From: Carettochelys insculpta
Taxonomy: Eukaryota > Chordata > Testudines > Carettochelyidae
Direction: 5' to 3'
Assembly (NCBI RefSeq): GCF_033958435.1
Contig: NC_134152.1
Coordinates: 11,270,001 to 11,334,000, forward strand
Length of the DNA stretch: 64,000 bases
Part shown: piece by piece, positions 45,801-57,800 of the stretch
Position numbering within the stretch: position 1 is the stretch's first letter
How the letters are laid out: each line of letters begins with the position of its first letter
The notes under the pieces: generated by a model
Database searches by the model: none
What the model was told of the DNA's origin: nothing
Seen by the model: only the letters and a program-made list of their open reading frames with translations
Translations under genes and position numbers: made by a program

Positions 45801-48800
45801 ATGTCCTACATGTTATTGAGTGACTGCCGAGAGAGAGACTCTCGTGCAATAGACATAGTTAGGGCCTCAGCAAAGTAACTGAGGAGAGAGCGGGGCTGCA
45901 TGCGCTATCCCTAGTGGTGCAAATGGCACCTGCTGGGTTGGCACATGCACAGCCCCACCCAAAGCTGCTTGGAAAAGTCTTCATGCCTTGGTGGTTGGTG
46001 AGCTCAACACATGCCGTGAAGCTGTTTAACATTTGGCTCTTCAAGTATGGTCTCAGTCCATTTGTTGTAGGATGGTTGTCCACCTTTCGAACCATTAGAT
46101 ATGGCAATACCTAGCATACTTTATAATCTAAGATTCCACTACAGAATCTCTCCCATTCTTAGAGTTTGTCTTTTTCAAGTTATGGTTGAGCCAGGTTGAT
46201 AAATCATAAAAGAAACTTACGCTATGATTGCCTGTAGTCCACCTGTTGCATAGTTAAATGGAAGATATGCGATAAACATTCTAAAACAAAAATAACCACT
46301 TACAAATACCTATCCATTGTTATGCTACTGTAAACAGTTCCTTGATTGGTTCCGAGTCAGTATGTAGTACGGAGTTACAATCCTACTCTTTACTCTTTTT
46401 ACATGCAATACAATTTAAATATACAATTTTTAAAAATTTCTTATTTGTTTAACTTTGAAATAATATGATCCCAGGTGGTAAACAATGTGTCCTTTGATTT
46501 AAAAAAAAATTGAGTAAACTTAGTATCAACCAAGTAATACTAAAAACAAATAATTAGTTGTGGCACTTATTTAAAGATACTTATTTCAGTTTTTTTGCTC
46601 TTGTTCTACCAGAGCACACAATGGCAACACCATTGGACGATGTTGGTAAACAAGTATGTATCTTTTTGATAATATCCTGAGCTTTGTGAACTGTGCGTCA
46701 CAGTCATAACTGTCCATGCCTTCTGCTCTCTCTTGAAGGTCTGGCGGGGAGCTTTTCTTCTTGCTGATTACATCTTGTTCAAACGGGACATGTTCAGAGG
46801 TTGCACGGTACTAGAGCTTGGAGGCGGCACTGGAATTACGAGCATTGTCATGGCAATGGTTGCTAAGACTGTGTATTGCACAGGTAGTTTGATGCAATTA
46901 TTTTTAAATATTAATATAAAAAGTATATATTTTTAAAAGCACAGAAAATGTGAATCCAGCATCTCATTTCTGAAGTTTTTATTTCCCTTCATTTGTCCTT
47001 TTTTTTTTTTTCTGATTTGTACATATTGGCACCACATAACAGCTTCTCAATTTATTGGTAATATTATACAGAAAATTTCCTAGTAAGCAGACACACAAAA
47101 GAAGTGATGCCTTCTTATAAGTGTGAAATGGAATCAGGATCCTCATTTTAGGGACTCTTACTTTTTTCATGTTTAGTTTAAATAGTGTGTACCTGGGTAG
47201 TAACCATATTTCTCATAAGGAAGCATTGTACAGCAAAAAGTCCCCATAATTTTGCTGGTTTCTAATATCACACTTTTGGAATATTAATATTGGTATATTT
47301 TGTTAAGAAACTTTGAAATTTTAATTTTATTTGAGCAGCGTGCATAGCATTTCAGAATTGATTGATATCAGGAAATGAAAAACCAGTTTTATGGGCATTT
47401 TTGTATTTCCTGTAAGGATCTTATTTTATTGTCAGTGAAATTTAAGTTGCACATTGGAGATAACCTTGCCAGTCAATTAAGCATATTTTAGCTTTTGGTA
47501 AAATTGCTGTTTTAAAGCAAAGTATGACTAAGTCCAGGTCCCTAGTCTGAAAAAGATAATATTAAGAACAACAAGCATTATTTGCCACTATAAGTGGATC
47601 CTGCCTAAGAAGAAGTAAATCTGTCTTTGATTGTGACTTTGTGGAAAACTGTTCTTTTTATTATAAAAATTACTAAGTGAGTGCCTTTCAACTTTAGAGC
47701 TTCTGTTCAAATACATTCTATGTATTTATCTGCTAGTTGTTGTCATTAAAATGTTTGACAGTCTTAGTTCAGGTCTTTATGAAGAGGTGTCCAGATTATA
47801 AAATATGCTTCTCACTGCTGGCCTTAATACTAGTTTTTGTTATTGGCAGTGTCAGCAGAGAGCACAAATACTACATATAGACCCTGAAGACTGAGGTGTT
47901 GTCATATCCCAAGAAGGGGTCAGTCCCATATAACAGGGCTTCAACACATTCAGAATATAGTAATCCAGTACAATTGTTAATTTATTTCCAGATGTTGGTG
48001 AAGACCTTCTGGCCATGTGTGAGCAAAATGTAACATTAAACAAACATCTTACTGAGCCATCAGGTAAACAGTCATTGTTTCTCAGCTGCAGGTTTGTGTC
48101 TTTTGTCAGTTGAACTCTTCCTAGACTATACAGGAGTAACCAAAGAGACTGATTTCATTCTATACATGTTTACAGATAATTAAACTTTCATCATAATTGG
48201 AAATATAGAAACCTAGAGATGAAAACTCTGTGTAGGGTCCACATCGGCAACTATGTGTAATATAGAATTTTTAAAAGGTCACCAGGAATAATTGGGAGTC
48301 ATGAACATCTTTGGGCCAAAGTCAACAATGGTGTAAATTAAATGTCAAAGGTGAAGTGGTATAATGGACACTTGTATGTTCCAATGTGAAAGCGATGGAA
48401 GGGAGCTTCTTTTGCTGGTAAAAGAGTTTACAGGAGAGCATAAGGTAAAACAGGCTGCTGCTTCTGCACTTCTCCCATCATTTCCTCCTGCATGTGTAGC
48501 TGTCTGATTTGTCTGAAAGCCAGATAAGTTCATGTCAGTTTTTTACCATTTTTTCCACATACAGTACCACTTCACTGCTGATTTTTGGTCCTTGATCTCC
48601 TTTAACTTGCCCTCTTAAGTGTAGATACAACTAATTTGCCAGTCGGTGTGGGTTTTTGTAATTTTTTTTCTGTATGTGTACAGGAGGTGAAGTTAAAGTA
48701 AAAGAGCTGGACTGGCTGAAAGATGGGTTCTGTACTGGTAAGTAGTAGTAATAAGTTTAATTCCAATTGTTTTCTATAATAGTTTTGAAATAGTACAGCA

Positions 48801-51800
48801 TACAAAAGTGCAAGTAGCAATTCTTCAGGTTACAGCAGTTCTAGTAAAAATCACTTTTTAATAAGGCAGAATGGCCCCTTCTGAAATCAGTGATTATTTG
48901 CAAGAGTACTGAGTTTCAAAAGTCTGCATTAAACCAATAAGTGTCAGTTCAGAGGCTAACTGCACTTCTGCTGCCTCCTTAAAGGTGCCACCTTAGGCAT
49001 CAGGCCTCCAGCTATCAGTTCTCTATGGGAAGGTACTCAGATCCCTCTCCCCCAGACTGGGACTCATGCTTGCAGTCTTGTTGCAATTTACTGTGCTAAC
49101 CCCAGCAAGTCTGACCTTATTTTTACTTCTGTCATTCCTTTATGTCCCAGGTGCTAAGAAGGTGATCAGTTGGCTCTAAGAGTATAATACATTTATTTAG
49201 AACAAAAGCATTACAAGAAAAAACACACTTAAACTATTATATTCTACACCCATCCTAAACTTATCATGTGGAGGCCCTGGTAGCTTTCTGGTGCTTCAAA
49301 ATCTTTTGGCAGAGTTTTGTCTTCCTGGTTTCAGTCTTGTGCCAGTTCAAGAATCAGATGAGGACCCTTAGTCAGTTCAGGCTGCTCCTTGTTACCAAAG
49401 ACCCATTCTTTGCTTGAACCTAGTCAAAATGGGTATGTGCAAGTCTCTTCCAGCGGGCAGTACAGTAATCCCTCAAAATGCACAACTTTGAGTTGCTCTT
49501 AACTAGCATTAATGCGAGTTAAGCATAACTCGAAATCCCACTTGCCCCCTGCAAGCAGCTCTGGCTCAGCTCTTGCCCCGCATGGCCCCCATTCAAACAC
49601 TTTCACACCCCCCAGTGGCTCACACCCCACCTCCCACCCCGTGCAGCTCGGTCTCAACCACCCAAAGGGTCACACTGCCCTGGCTTACCACCTCCTGCCC
49701 CCTTGCAGCCCTAACCTACCCCTTGCTTAACACCCCTGCCCCCTTCCCATGACCCCAACCCACCACCAGGCTTAACCCTCCCCAACTGCCCATCCCCAAC
49801 CCCATGACTTGTCTTTTAAAAGGAGCTCCAGGTGCTCTGGCTGAAGAACCTTTGTTCTGACAGGGAAAAAAGCCGCCCCCCTGACTTATGTGAGGGTGTT
49901 TGGGAATACATCCCTTGCATAAATCAAGGGACTGCTGTACTTCTCTGGAGTTACGTATCTTTTCCAGACTCTGTGGACCATATCCTTCACAGACTGTAGT
50001 TTCTTGAGGGAGCCCTGTATCTCTTCTGCATGGAGCCAGAACACAATTCCTTGCCCTCAAAGATTTATGCCACAATGGCAATGTCTACACTACAAAATAA
50101 CTTCAAAGTAGAACATCTACACACAAAAAGCATCCCCTCCCTTACTTTGAAGTAGGGTCCCTCTACTTTGAAGTGAAGCATCTACACACCAGTAGCTCCT
50201 ACTTCAAAGTAAGGGTCCCAGATATGATGTAGGCAGGGGTTGCATGGCTAACAAGCCCTTCAGGGCTCCTAGCCAGCTGACCCCTTAAATGGCCCTTCCT
50301 AACACCCCCCACCCTGTACGTGCTCAAGGCTGCCAGGCTGCAGACAGCAGGGCAGACCGCATTCTGGGGAGCAGAGCGACACGCCGTGCCTGCCCAGATG
50401 CTCCCCGAGGAGGATGTCCTTCCTCATCACTGCAGCCAGCCTGCTGGCTATGCTGCTCACCGTGCTCTTCCAGCACAGCTGGGTCTCTCGCATGGGTCCC
50501 ATCCTCCAGGCACTAGCAAGGACCCTGCTGCCCCCTCCTCCAGCCCCCCTGATCTGGTGCCGATGGGCCTTCGCCACCAGCACCAAGTGGTAGGACCATC
50601 TGCTGCTGGGGACTGGGGTGATGAGCGGTGGCTGAGGAACTTTCGCATGACCCAGCAGACATTCGAGGACCTCTGCCATTGGCCCAACACAGTCCTCCAG
50701 CACTGGGACACCCAAATGTAGCCAGCGCTCCCAGTGCAGAAGAGGATGGGCATCGTGCTGTGGAGGCTAGTAACCCCATCCAGCCACCGGTCCGTCAGCC
50801 ACCAATTCAGAGTTGGCAAGGCCATCATTGGAGTGGTGCTGATAGAGGTAAGCCTGGCCTACAACACAGACCCACCCTGGGGAGGGGGCTACTGGGCAAG
50901 AGGTAGGGAGCCCCTGGCGGTGAGGGGGCAAAGGGAGCAGGGGCTACCCAGTCGAGCGTTCATGGACATGTCTTCCTTCCACCACCACAGGTCATTCAAG
51001 CCATCAACACGTGGCTCCTGTGATGCATTGTCACCCTTGGGGACCTGGATGCTGCCCTTGCCAGATTCTCAGAGCTGGGGTTACCGAATTGTTTTGAAGC
51101 CCTGGGCGGAACGCACATGGCGATACAGGCCCTGGGCTGCAGTGGGTACACATAAATTAACAGGAAGAGGTACCACTCGGTGGTACTCCAGGCCCCGGTG
51201 GACATGAGGAGCTGCTTTCTGGATGTGTGCGTGGGGTGGCCAGTCAGGGCCTGTGACGCCCAGGTGTTCTGGAATTCTTGGCTGGGGCGCCGGATGCAGG
51301 AGGGCGCATATGTCTCCACACGGGAGCTCCTGCTCACGGACATCGTGATGCCCTCCTGCATTGTGGCCGACAGCATGTACCCGCACCGCGCCAGCCCAGG
51401 ACACCTTCAGTGGCTGCCTCAACAATGCCAAAGGCACAGTAGAGTGTGCGTTTGGGAGGCTGAAGGGGAAGTTTTGCAGCCTCCATGCAAGGCTGGACAT
51501 CAGCTTTCAAATGTCCCCCCAGTGGTCACCACCTGCGGTGGTCTCCACAATCTTATGGAAGACAGGTGGGAGCCCTTTATCCAGTGCTGGGCCATGGACC
51601 TGAGGGCTGGGTATGAACAGCTGCTTCCTGTTCCATGCTGCCAGGCTCAGAGGCATGGAGTCAGGATCCAGGAGGCCTTGTGCCAGGCCTTAGCCCATGG
51701 CCTGCCCTGACCCTCCCAGCCACACTCTGCACTGCAGGCCCCCCGAATCCCCCATCCCTCATGCTCCCCCACCACTCACCAGGGACTCGGGGTTAAGATG

Positions 51801-54800
51801 GGAACATTACACGTAACTTTTGGGAAATAAATGTATTTGACCAAACAAAACAATGTGTCAAACTATATACAGTGCTTGGGGGGAACGCTCCATGGAGGGG
51901 AGGTGGGGGGCTGGGTGGCGGGGGACTGAACTTGGAGCGGGACTGGAATGGGAAAGGGCTCAGTCGCCCAGCAACATGGAAGGCTGGGAGCCATGGTGGC
52001 CACAGCTACCTCTATTGCCCAAGGTCCGTGGCCCCTTGCGGAGCCGCACTGGGGTCAGGACCACAGGGATGTAGGGGGTGGATGGAGGTGCCGTGGGCTC
52101 AGCCTCCATGGGGCCGGGGGGGCACTGGGGCTGAGGCAGGTGTGCCCACCGTGGCCATGAATATGCAGCTCCTCATAGGAATAAGGGGCTTTCGAAGACT
52201 GGTCCTATCGAAAGGCCCCCGTCTACAGGAGCGGTGCGTGATTCAAAATCAGTACTTTTGAATTGCTGTGGCTGTCGTTATGCTAATGAGGCACTGCATA
52301 TTCATGTCAGTGCTTTGTTAGCATATCCCAAAGTGTCTCATTAGCATCCCTCTTTCAAAAGGCAGGGGCTAGTGTAGGCATAGACTCTTTGTTCTGAATA
52401 AATGACTACTATTAATACAGTTAATCTGGGGGCATTGAATATCTAAAGTTGCTGTCTAGGTGTCAGTAAAAGGGGCCTCTTTTTGTTGTGTTGTAATTGT
52501 AGGTTCTTTACGGAGAAGCTGTCTCCAGTGACTTGTAACTGCATGCAATGGACTACTATGCTTTCTTGGGATCCTGTCTCAATGTAGTCATTCAAGCAGC
52601 GATAGTGGGATTTAATGCCTTCAGAAAAAGTAATTTGTCTCTCTTATGAAATAATAAAATACCTTCATGCAGATGCAGTTTTGAGAAAAAGAAAAAATTA
52701 CTGTGTTTTGGATTACAAGCTGGGTAGAGTGGCTTTTTTAAATGTCCAAAACTGCTATCCATATTCCAATAGCTCAAATGCATAGCTGAAATTGTGAGAC
52801 GTTTGATGAGAACTCACATTTATTTGCCTCATTTTCTTTGTTATGATAATTCTTAATCACTTTAGAATCAAATATTCAGATCTGGCTATTTCATGCTAAG
52901 GCTCCAGAGGTGATTGTGTAAACTATAGGTTAGTGAACCTAACGTCAGAACCAGCAAATTGATTTAAACTATAGTAATGACCAGAGTTGAGAGAGAGAGA
53001 GAGAGAGAAAAAGTGATTTGTTGGGGAAGCATCAACATGGCTTTTTAAAAGAGAAGTATTGCATCACTGATATATTGAGAATTCTTTGAGGGGCTAAACA
53101 AGAATATGGCTAAAGGTGATAACAGGTGATATTGTATGCATGGACTTTGAGAAAAATCTTTGAAAGGGTCCTTCAGGTTCTAAAGCAAAATCAGCAGTCA
53201 TTGGACAAGATGGAAGGTACTCTCATGGATAAGTGGTTAAAAACTGGTGACAAAGTGTAGGAATAAATGGTAATTTTTCAGAATAGAGATATAGTATGCC
53301 CCGAGGGGTCTGTAAGGGCACTAGTGCTGTTCACCCGCTTTGGGCTGCATTCCCAAGCAACCCGACTCCAAGAAGACCCGGTCCCGGCGTGCCGGGGGCC
53401 GCTACAGGCCTCACACCGTCCACGAGCACCTCTTAATGGTTTCACGCCCTCTTGAACTCTCTCTTCAGAGTTCTTTTCAACTTTCCCTTACGGTACTTGT
53501 TGACTATCGGTCTCGTGCCAGTATTTAGCCTTAGTTCAAGAGGGCGTGAAACCGTTAAGAGGTGCCCGTGGACGGTGTGAGTCCGGTAGCGGCCCCCGGC
53601 GCGCCAGGACCGGGTCGTCTTGGAGTCAGGTTGCTTGGGAATGCAGCCCAAAGCGGGTGGTAAACTCCATCTAGTGCTGTTCAGCGTCTTTATAAATGAT
53701 CTGGAAAAAAAGATGAACTGTGAAATGGCAAATTTTGTAGATGGTAAGCTACAAAGCAGACTGTGAAGAGTTACAAAGGGATCTCAGAAATCTGAGTAAC
53801 TGTGGCGCAAAATCCAGGTGAAGTTCAGTATTGATAAATGAAAAGGAATACATATTGGAAAACAATCCTAACAATATACAAAATGACAGGCTCTAAAGGA
53901 GCTGTTACTGCTGCGAAAGAGATCTTGGAGTCAATGCGGAGCAGCAATCAAAAAAACCTAACAATATTTGGAGCCATTAGGAAAGGGATAGACAATGTCT
54001 GTAAATATAATGCCTCAATATAAATCCATGGTACACCCACACTTTGCATACTGTGTGTAATGCTGGTTTCCCCATTTGAAAAAATTGTACCAAGAAGGGC
54101 AACAAGAATGATGAAGGTTATGGAATAGCTTCCCAATGAGGAGACTTTTCAGGTTTGAAATCTCTCGCAGCTGGGGAGTATGATAAAATCATGGCTGATG
54201 TGGAGAAAATCAATAAGGAAGTGTTATTAGCCTCTTCACATAACACAAAACCCAGGGGGTCACCTAATGTAAGCACTAGGCAACAGACTTGAAATAAAAG
54301 GAAGAATTACTTAACACAATGCACTATTAACTTGTGGAATTCATTACCAAGGAATGCTATGAATGCCAAAAGTGTAAGTGGGCTTAGAGAAGAATTACAA
54401 AAGTTTGGGGAAGCATGCATTAGTGGCCATTAACTGAGACAGGGATGCAGTGTCATGATCTGGATGTTCCTTTGCTTGACTGCCAGATGTTGTGATTAAA
54501 CTATCCAGTCCATTGTCCAGTGTATCCCTTTTCTGTTCATTCCCTTTGAAGTATCTGGTATTGGCTACTGTTAAAAGACAGGATTCTGGGCTAGACCATT
54601 GGTCGCTCCAGTATGATCATATGTTCTTTTGTAGACCCTGGAGCTCCCTACGGTTGGTCTGAAGTGGAGATTGCTGATTTGCACGACCACACCACAGTGT
54701 TACTGGCAGCTGATGGTAAGAGAATGTAATGGCAACCAGGGAACTTAATGAAATTGGCAGCTGGATCTGCAAGGTTCAAGTCTTTAAACTTTGATTGGAT

Positions 54801-57800
54801 AACTTTTTTTTTAAAGTAGACCAGTTCCTCAGCTAATATAAATTATCACAGCTCCATGGAAGTTAATTGACTTCAACAGAATTATGATAGTCTTTGCTAT
54901 CACTGACAAAATCTAGATAAATTGTTTACCATGAGTAGGAACTTGAAACCTAGTAATATATTTTAAAATAGTTACAAGTGGTTTCTTGCACTATTCCTGC
55001 CCAGAGTCTCCCTGCCAACTTTTGTGGTTTTGTGTTTTCCTGTTTTCTTCTATAAAAAGTCATGTAGCACTTCAAAGACTAACAAAATAATTTACTAGGT
55101 GTTGAGCTTTTATGAGGCAGACTAAATGAAGTGGCGTTTAGTGTGCTGTTAAATTTTCAGGCAAAAAAAAATATAAAGTTTAATTGAATAAATTGGGTGA
55201 TCCACTCGCTGCTCTCGAGCTGCATGTGGCTCTGTGAGCCATTAAATGCAGCTCCTTAGAGCAGTCAGCCAGGAGTGCCATCCACCTCTCTGTCCACGTG
55301 CCCTACAACTTGGAGGGAGAAGTGAATTGCTGTAGTGGTGGTGGTTCTGGTTAGTCACCAGCACTGAGTTAGAGCTGGAGTGTCTGGCTGTCGGGGAGAG
55401 GTGTAGAACTGGGTTATAGTGTGGAGTTGGGGGTGCCTGGTTCTGGAGGAGGGGATGGGCATTGCTTTATATATATATTGCATCATGAAATTATGACAAG
55501 TGAAGTGTGCCATGAGGTTATAAAGGTTGCTGAGCACTGTTCTAGTTGAAAAACAGACATCTTTTCACTCAAACTATGCCATTTACTCTTTTCCATGTAG
55601 TTAGATCTAGGTTTCAACCTTTTGTTTCTATCCAAAATTGGTGGTGGTTTTCTAATGTGGTTATTCTGCATTGTGTTTCATAGTAGGCAGTGCCAGAATT
55701 TGTTGAACCGAGTTGTTTGTGTGAGTCCTGCCTAGCATCTTTAGATATCCAGATAGAAGGCAAAGTTTCTTATGAATCATAAGATTATTTTGCTGATGGT
55801 AATCAGTCACTAAATTACTTTTTTGGACATACTGTATCTTTTGATGACAAGAAATTTGGTGCGCCTGATTGTTTCTTATACAAAGTTTAACTTTAAATTC
55901 AGAAAATCTACCACCATTATGTACTGGTGTAAGACACAAGGTCTTAAGATTTGTTTCCTTCCTTTAAGGGATACTTCTAGGTCTGTCTTAGTTTTGGGAG
56001 AGTCTGTTTATAGATAATGCAAGTTGCCATACTAATGATTTCTGTTGACATTTGAGAGCTTGTCTTCGTTACTGGCCAGATTGACAATGCCAGTGATGGA
56101 GCCAGTGGAGGATGATTATTTGCATTTAGTACATGCTATTAATGGAACTCAAATTTTGTGGCTTAGATAGACTTGTCCCAATAGTGTAGATCTGCCCAAA
56201 CTGGTGAAAGTTTGAGAGAGAGCAGCTGTGATTGATATAGCAGGGTCAGTTGTTGGCATTAAAATCTCTGAGTACTTTCTGCTATACTCTCTGGAGTTTT
56301 CTTAAAGATTATTCATTAGAAATAATCTGTGTAAGTAAGGATCATTTGTTTTATGTTTAAATTCATGTGTGACTAAAACAAACATTTACCGCTATGTTAA
56401 TCTTTCCTTTGTATTTTAGTTTTTTATGATGATGACTTAACAGATGCTTTATTCAAAACACTGTACAAAATCACCCACAACTTGAAAAACGCTAGCACAA
56501 TATACTTATCAATAGAGAAGAGGTAAGTACCATCTTGCTCTACCTTTATCAGATCTTCAAAATTCAGTCTTCTGATTCCCATAACATTACCTAATCAGAC
56601 ATTTCAAAGACTGGTCAGTGCAGTATGTTATTTAACCTCTTAGCAGTCTAAGGTTCTGAAGCAACAAAAAACAAGATAGTTACAGTTCTGTATCGTTGTT
56701 CTCATAATGTATTGCCATACCATCTTTGCATAGAGTTTTGCAAATAGGTGGATATAGAATATTTCTAGATTTTAATTCACTGCCATAATCTCTTAATATT
56801 TCTTGTACTGAATTACCTCATGTTCCCTTTTGATTAAAAATGAGTGCAACTGCTTGTTTCCATGTTAAAATGTAAAAGACCTTGTTTGAGCCTTTAGACC
56901 CGCAAATAATGGCTTTCTGTGTGGGCATTGACATAATTTCTGTTGGAACACAAATCACAAGACTGAATTCATGTGGAGAGAATGGCCTAAAATGGTGGGA
57001 AAGGAGAATAGTTTCTTCCTTTTAAGGCAAATATTATCCAGAACTTATTAGTGTTTTGCATCCTGATTAAGGTAACACATTTGCTTCAGAAAGAACTGTT
57101 TGACATCAACAAAAAATGAACATATAGGCCGTGTCTGCACTAGCCCCAAACTTCGAAATGGCCATGCAAATGAATACATATTCAGCGCCTCATTAGCATG
57201 CAGGCGGCTGTGGCACTTTGAAATTGGCGCGGCTCGTTCAGACAGGGCTCTTTTTCGAAAGGACCCCGGCTGCTTCAAAGTCCCCTTATTCCTATCTGCT
57301 CATAGGAATAAGGGGACTTCGAAGTAGCCGGGGTCCTTTTGAAAAGGAGCCCCATCTGAACGAGTCACGTGGCGGCAAGCCGCGTCAATTTGGAAGTGCC
57401 ACAGCTGCCCGCATGCTAATGAGGCGCTAAATATGTGTTTCGGCGCTTTATTAGTAAACATTAAAATGGCAATTTGCATGGCCATTTCAAAATTTGGGGC
57501 TAGTGTAGACATAGCCATTTTGTGTTTTCTCTCTGCTGCTATATTTGGGGATGTATTTAAGAGACAAGGAATATGAAAAATGTTTTAGAGATCACTTTAA
57601 ATGAGTACTCTGTTGCCAGGCTGAACTTCACCTTAAGACATATGGACATTACATGTGAAGCTTACAATCATTTTCGAAATACTTTGAATGATCTGGAGAA
57701 CTTACAAGATGGCAAAATGAAATATACCATTGAGCCCGTTAAACTAGCTTTCCATCAGTTTCTTGTTTATGAACGAATTGAGCAGCTGGTGAGTGGTATT

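Larger units (their letters stand above)
43490..45865 (+). mobile_element. Non-LTR retrotransposon with C-terminal zinc finger, nested in the DIRS
   Basis: A LINE that ends in a C2H2 finger and is not CR1 or RTE as above. Blocks: RTLKNQRWTEKARELQHLAH and FFSATRAVYGPRNYG (43800-43920), DDLATLPTLG, FPESQGDFSPFRGTVAMMFT and TAWQLQEKYCE (44405-44500), FINLT-AFDSVS (catalytic Asp region, 44520-44560), then IPHLFNGKLPDGVN, LQYVDENMVAA (the YADD position reads YVDE) and KKAKVLHQPS near 44980, FPYLESPLSS, and the finger at 45711-45785. The left boundary lies between 43485 and 43510. Exact clade not assigned. Confidence 0.65.
38380..46110 (+). mobile_element. DIRS-type tyrosine-recombinase retrotransposon, degenerate, interrupted by a LINE
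   Basis: In order: gag-like sequence (about 38380-40490), reverse transcriptase and RNase H (about 40500-42200), then a tyrosine recombinase (about 42500-43450). This is the DIRS order, not the LTR-retrotransposon order. DIRS-like terminal sequence (CACCTACCCGTGGGGAAAGC followed by CACTTGAAGAAGAAA) appears at 43465-43495. Similar terminal material resumes near 45875 with GCATGCGCTATCCCTAGTGG, on the far side of the LINE at 43490-45865. The whole element sits in the intron between METTL22 coding exons 2 and 3, in sense. Every part carries stops and frameshifts. Boundaries are approximate. Confidence 0.65.
50072..52385 (+). mobile_element. Harbinger element with damaged transposase, right end from a MITE-type relative
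   Basis: The left end GGCAATGTCTACACTACAAA and internal ACTTCAAAGTAG/CTACTTTGAAGT pairs are Harbinger-like. A HARBI1-type transposase follows (50320-51710) and then an AATAAA at 51826-51831. From about 52160 the sequence switches to the palindromic CATTAGCATATCC module of the MITEs at 28536 and 57840. It ends GGGGCTAGTGTAGGCATAGA near 52385, so the two ends agree only in their outermost bases. Either this family has dissimilar ends or a MITE half is joined on. It lies in METTL22 sense. Confidence 0.7.
52925..54631 (+). mobile_element. CR1 LINE in METTL22 intron, with a 28S insertion
   Basis: Follows a common turtle CR1 from AACCTAACGTCAGAACCAGC through ACTTTGAGAAAAATCTTTGA and TTATAAATGATCTGGAAAAA, the FADD-equivalent region, and ACCACACTTTGCATACTGTG. 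It continues to the 3' end AGCCTCTTCACATAACAC, GGCCATTAACTGAGAC and ATCATATGTTCTTTT. The frame has many stops. Its last bases sit four nucleotides before METTL22 coding exon 7. A (GA)n run at 52988-53008 lies near its left side. A foreign 337-bp block interrupts it at 53334-53670. Confidence 0.85.

Noticed and set aside
53267..53651. Small frames in the 28S-derived block
   Set aside because: Antisense and sense readings of rRNA sequence; not coding.
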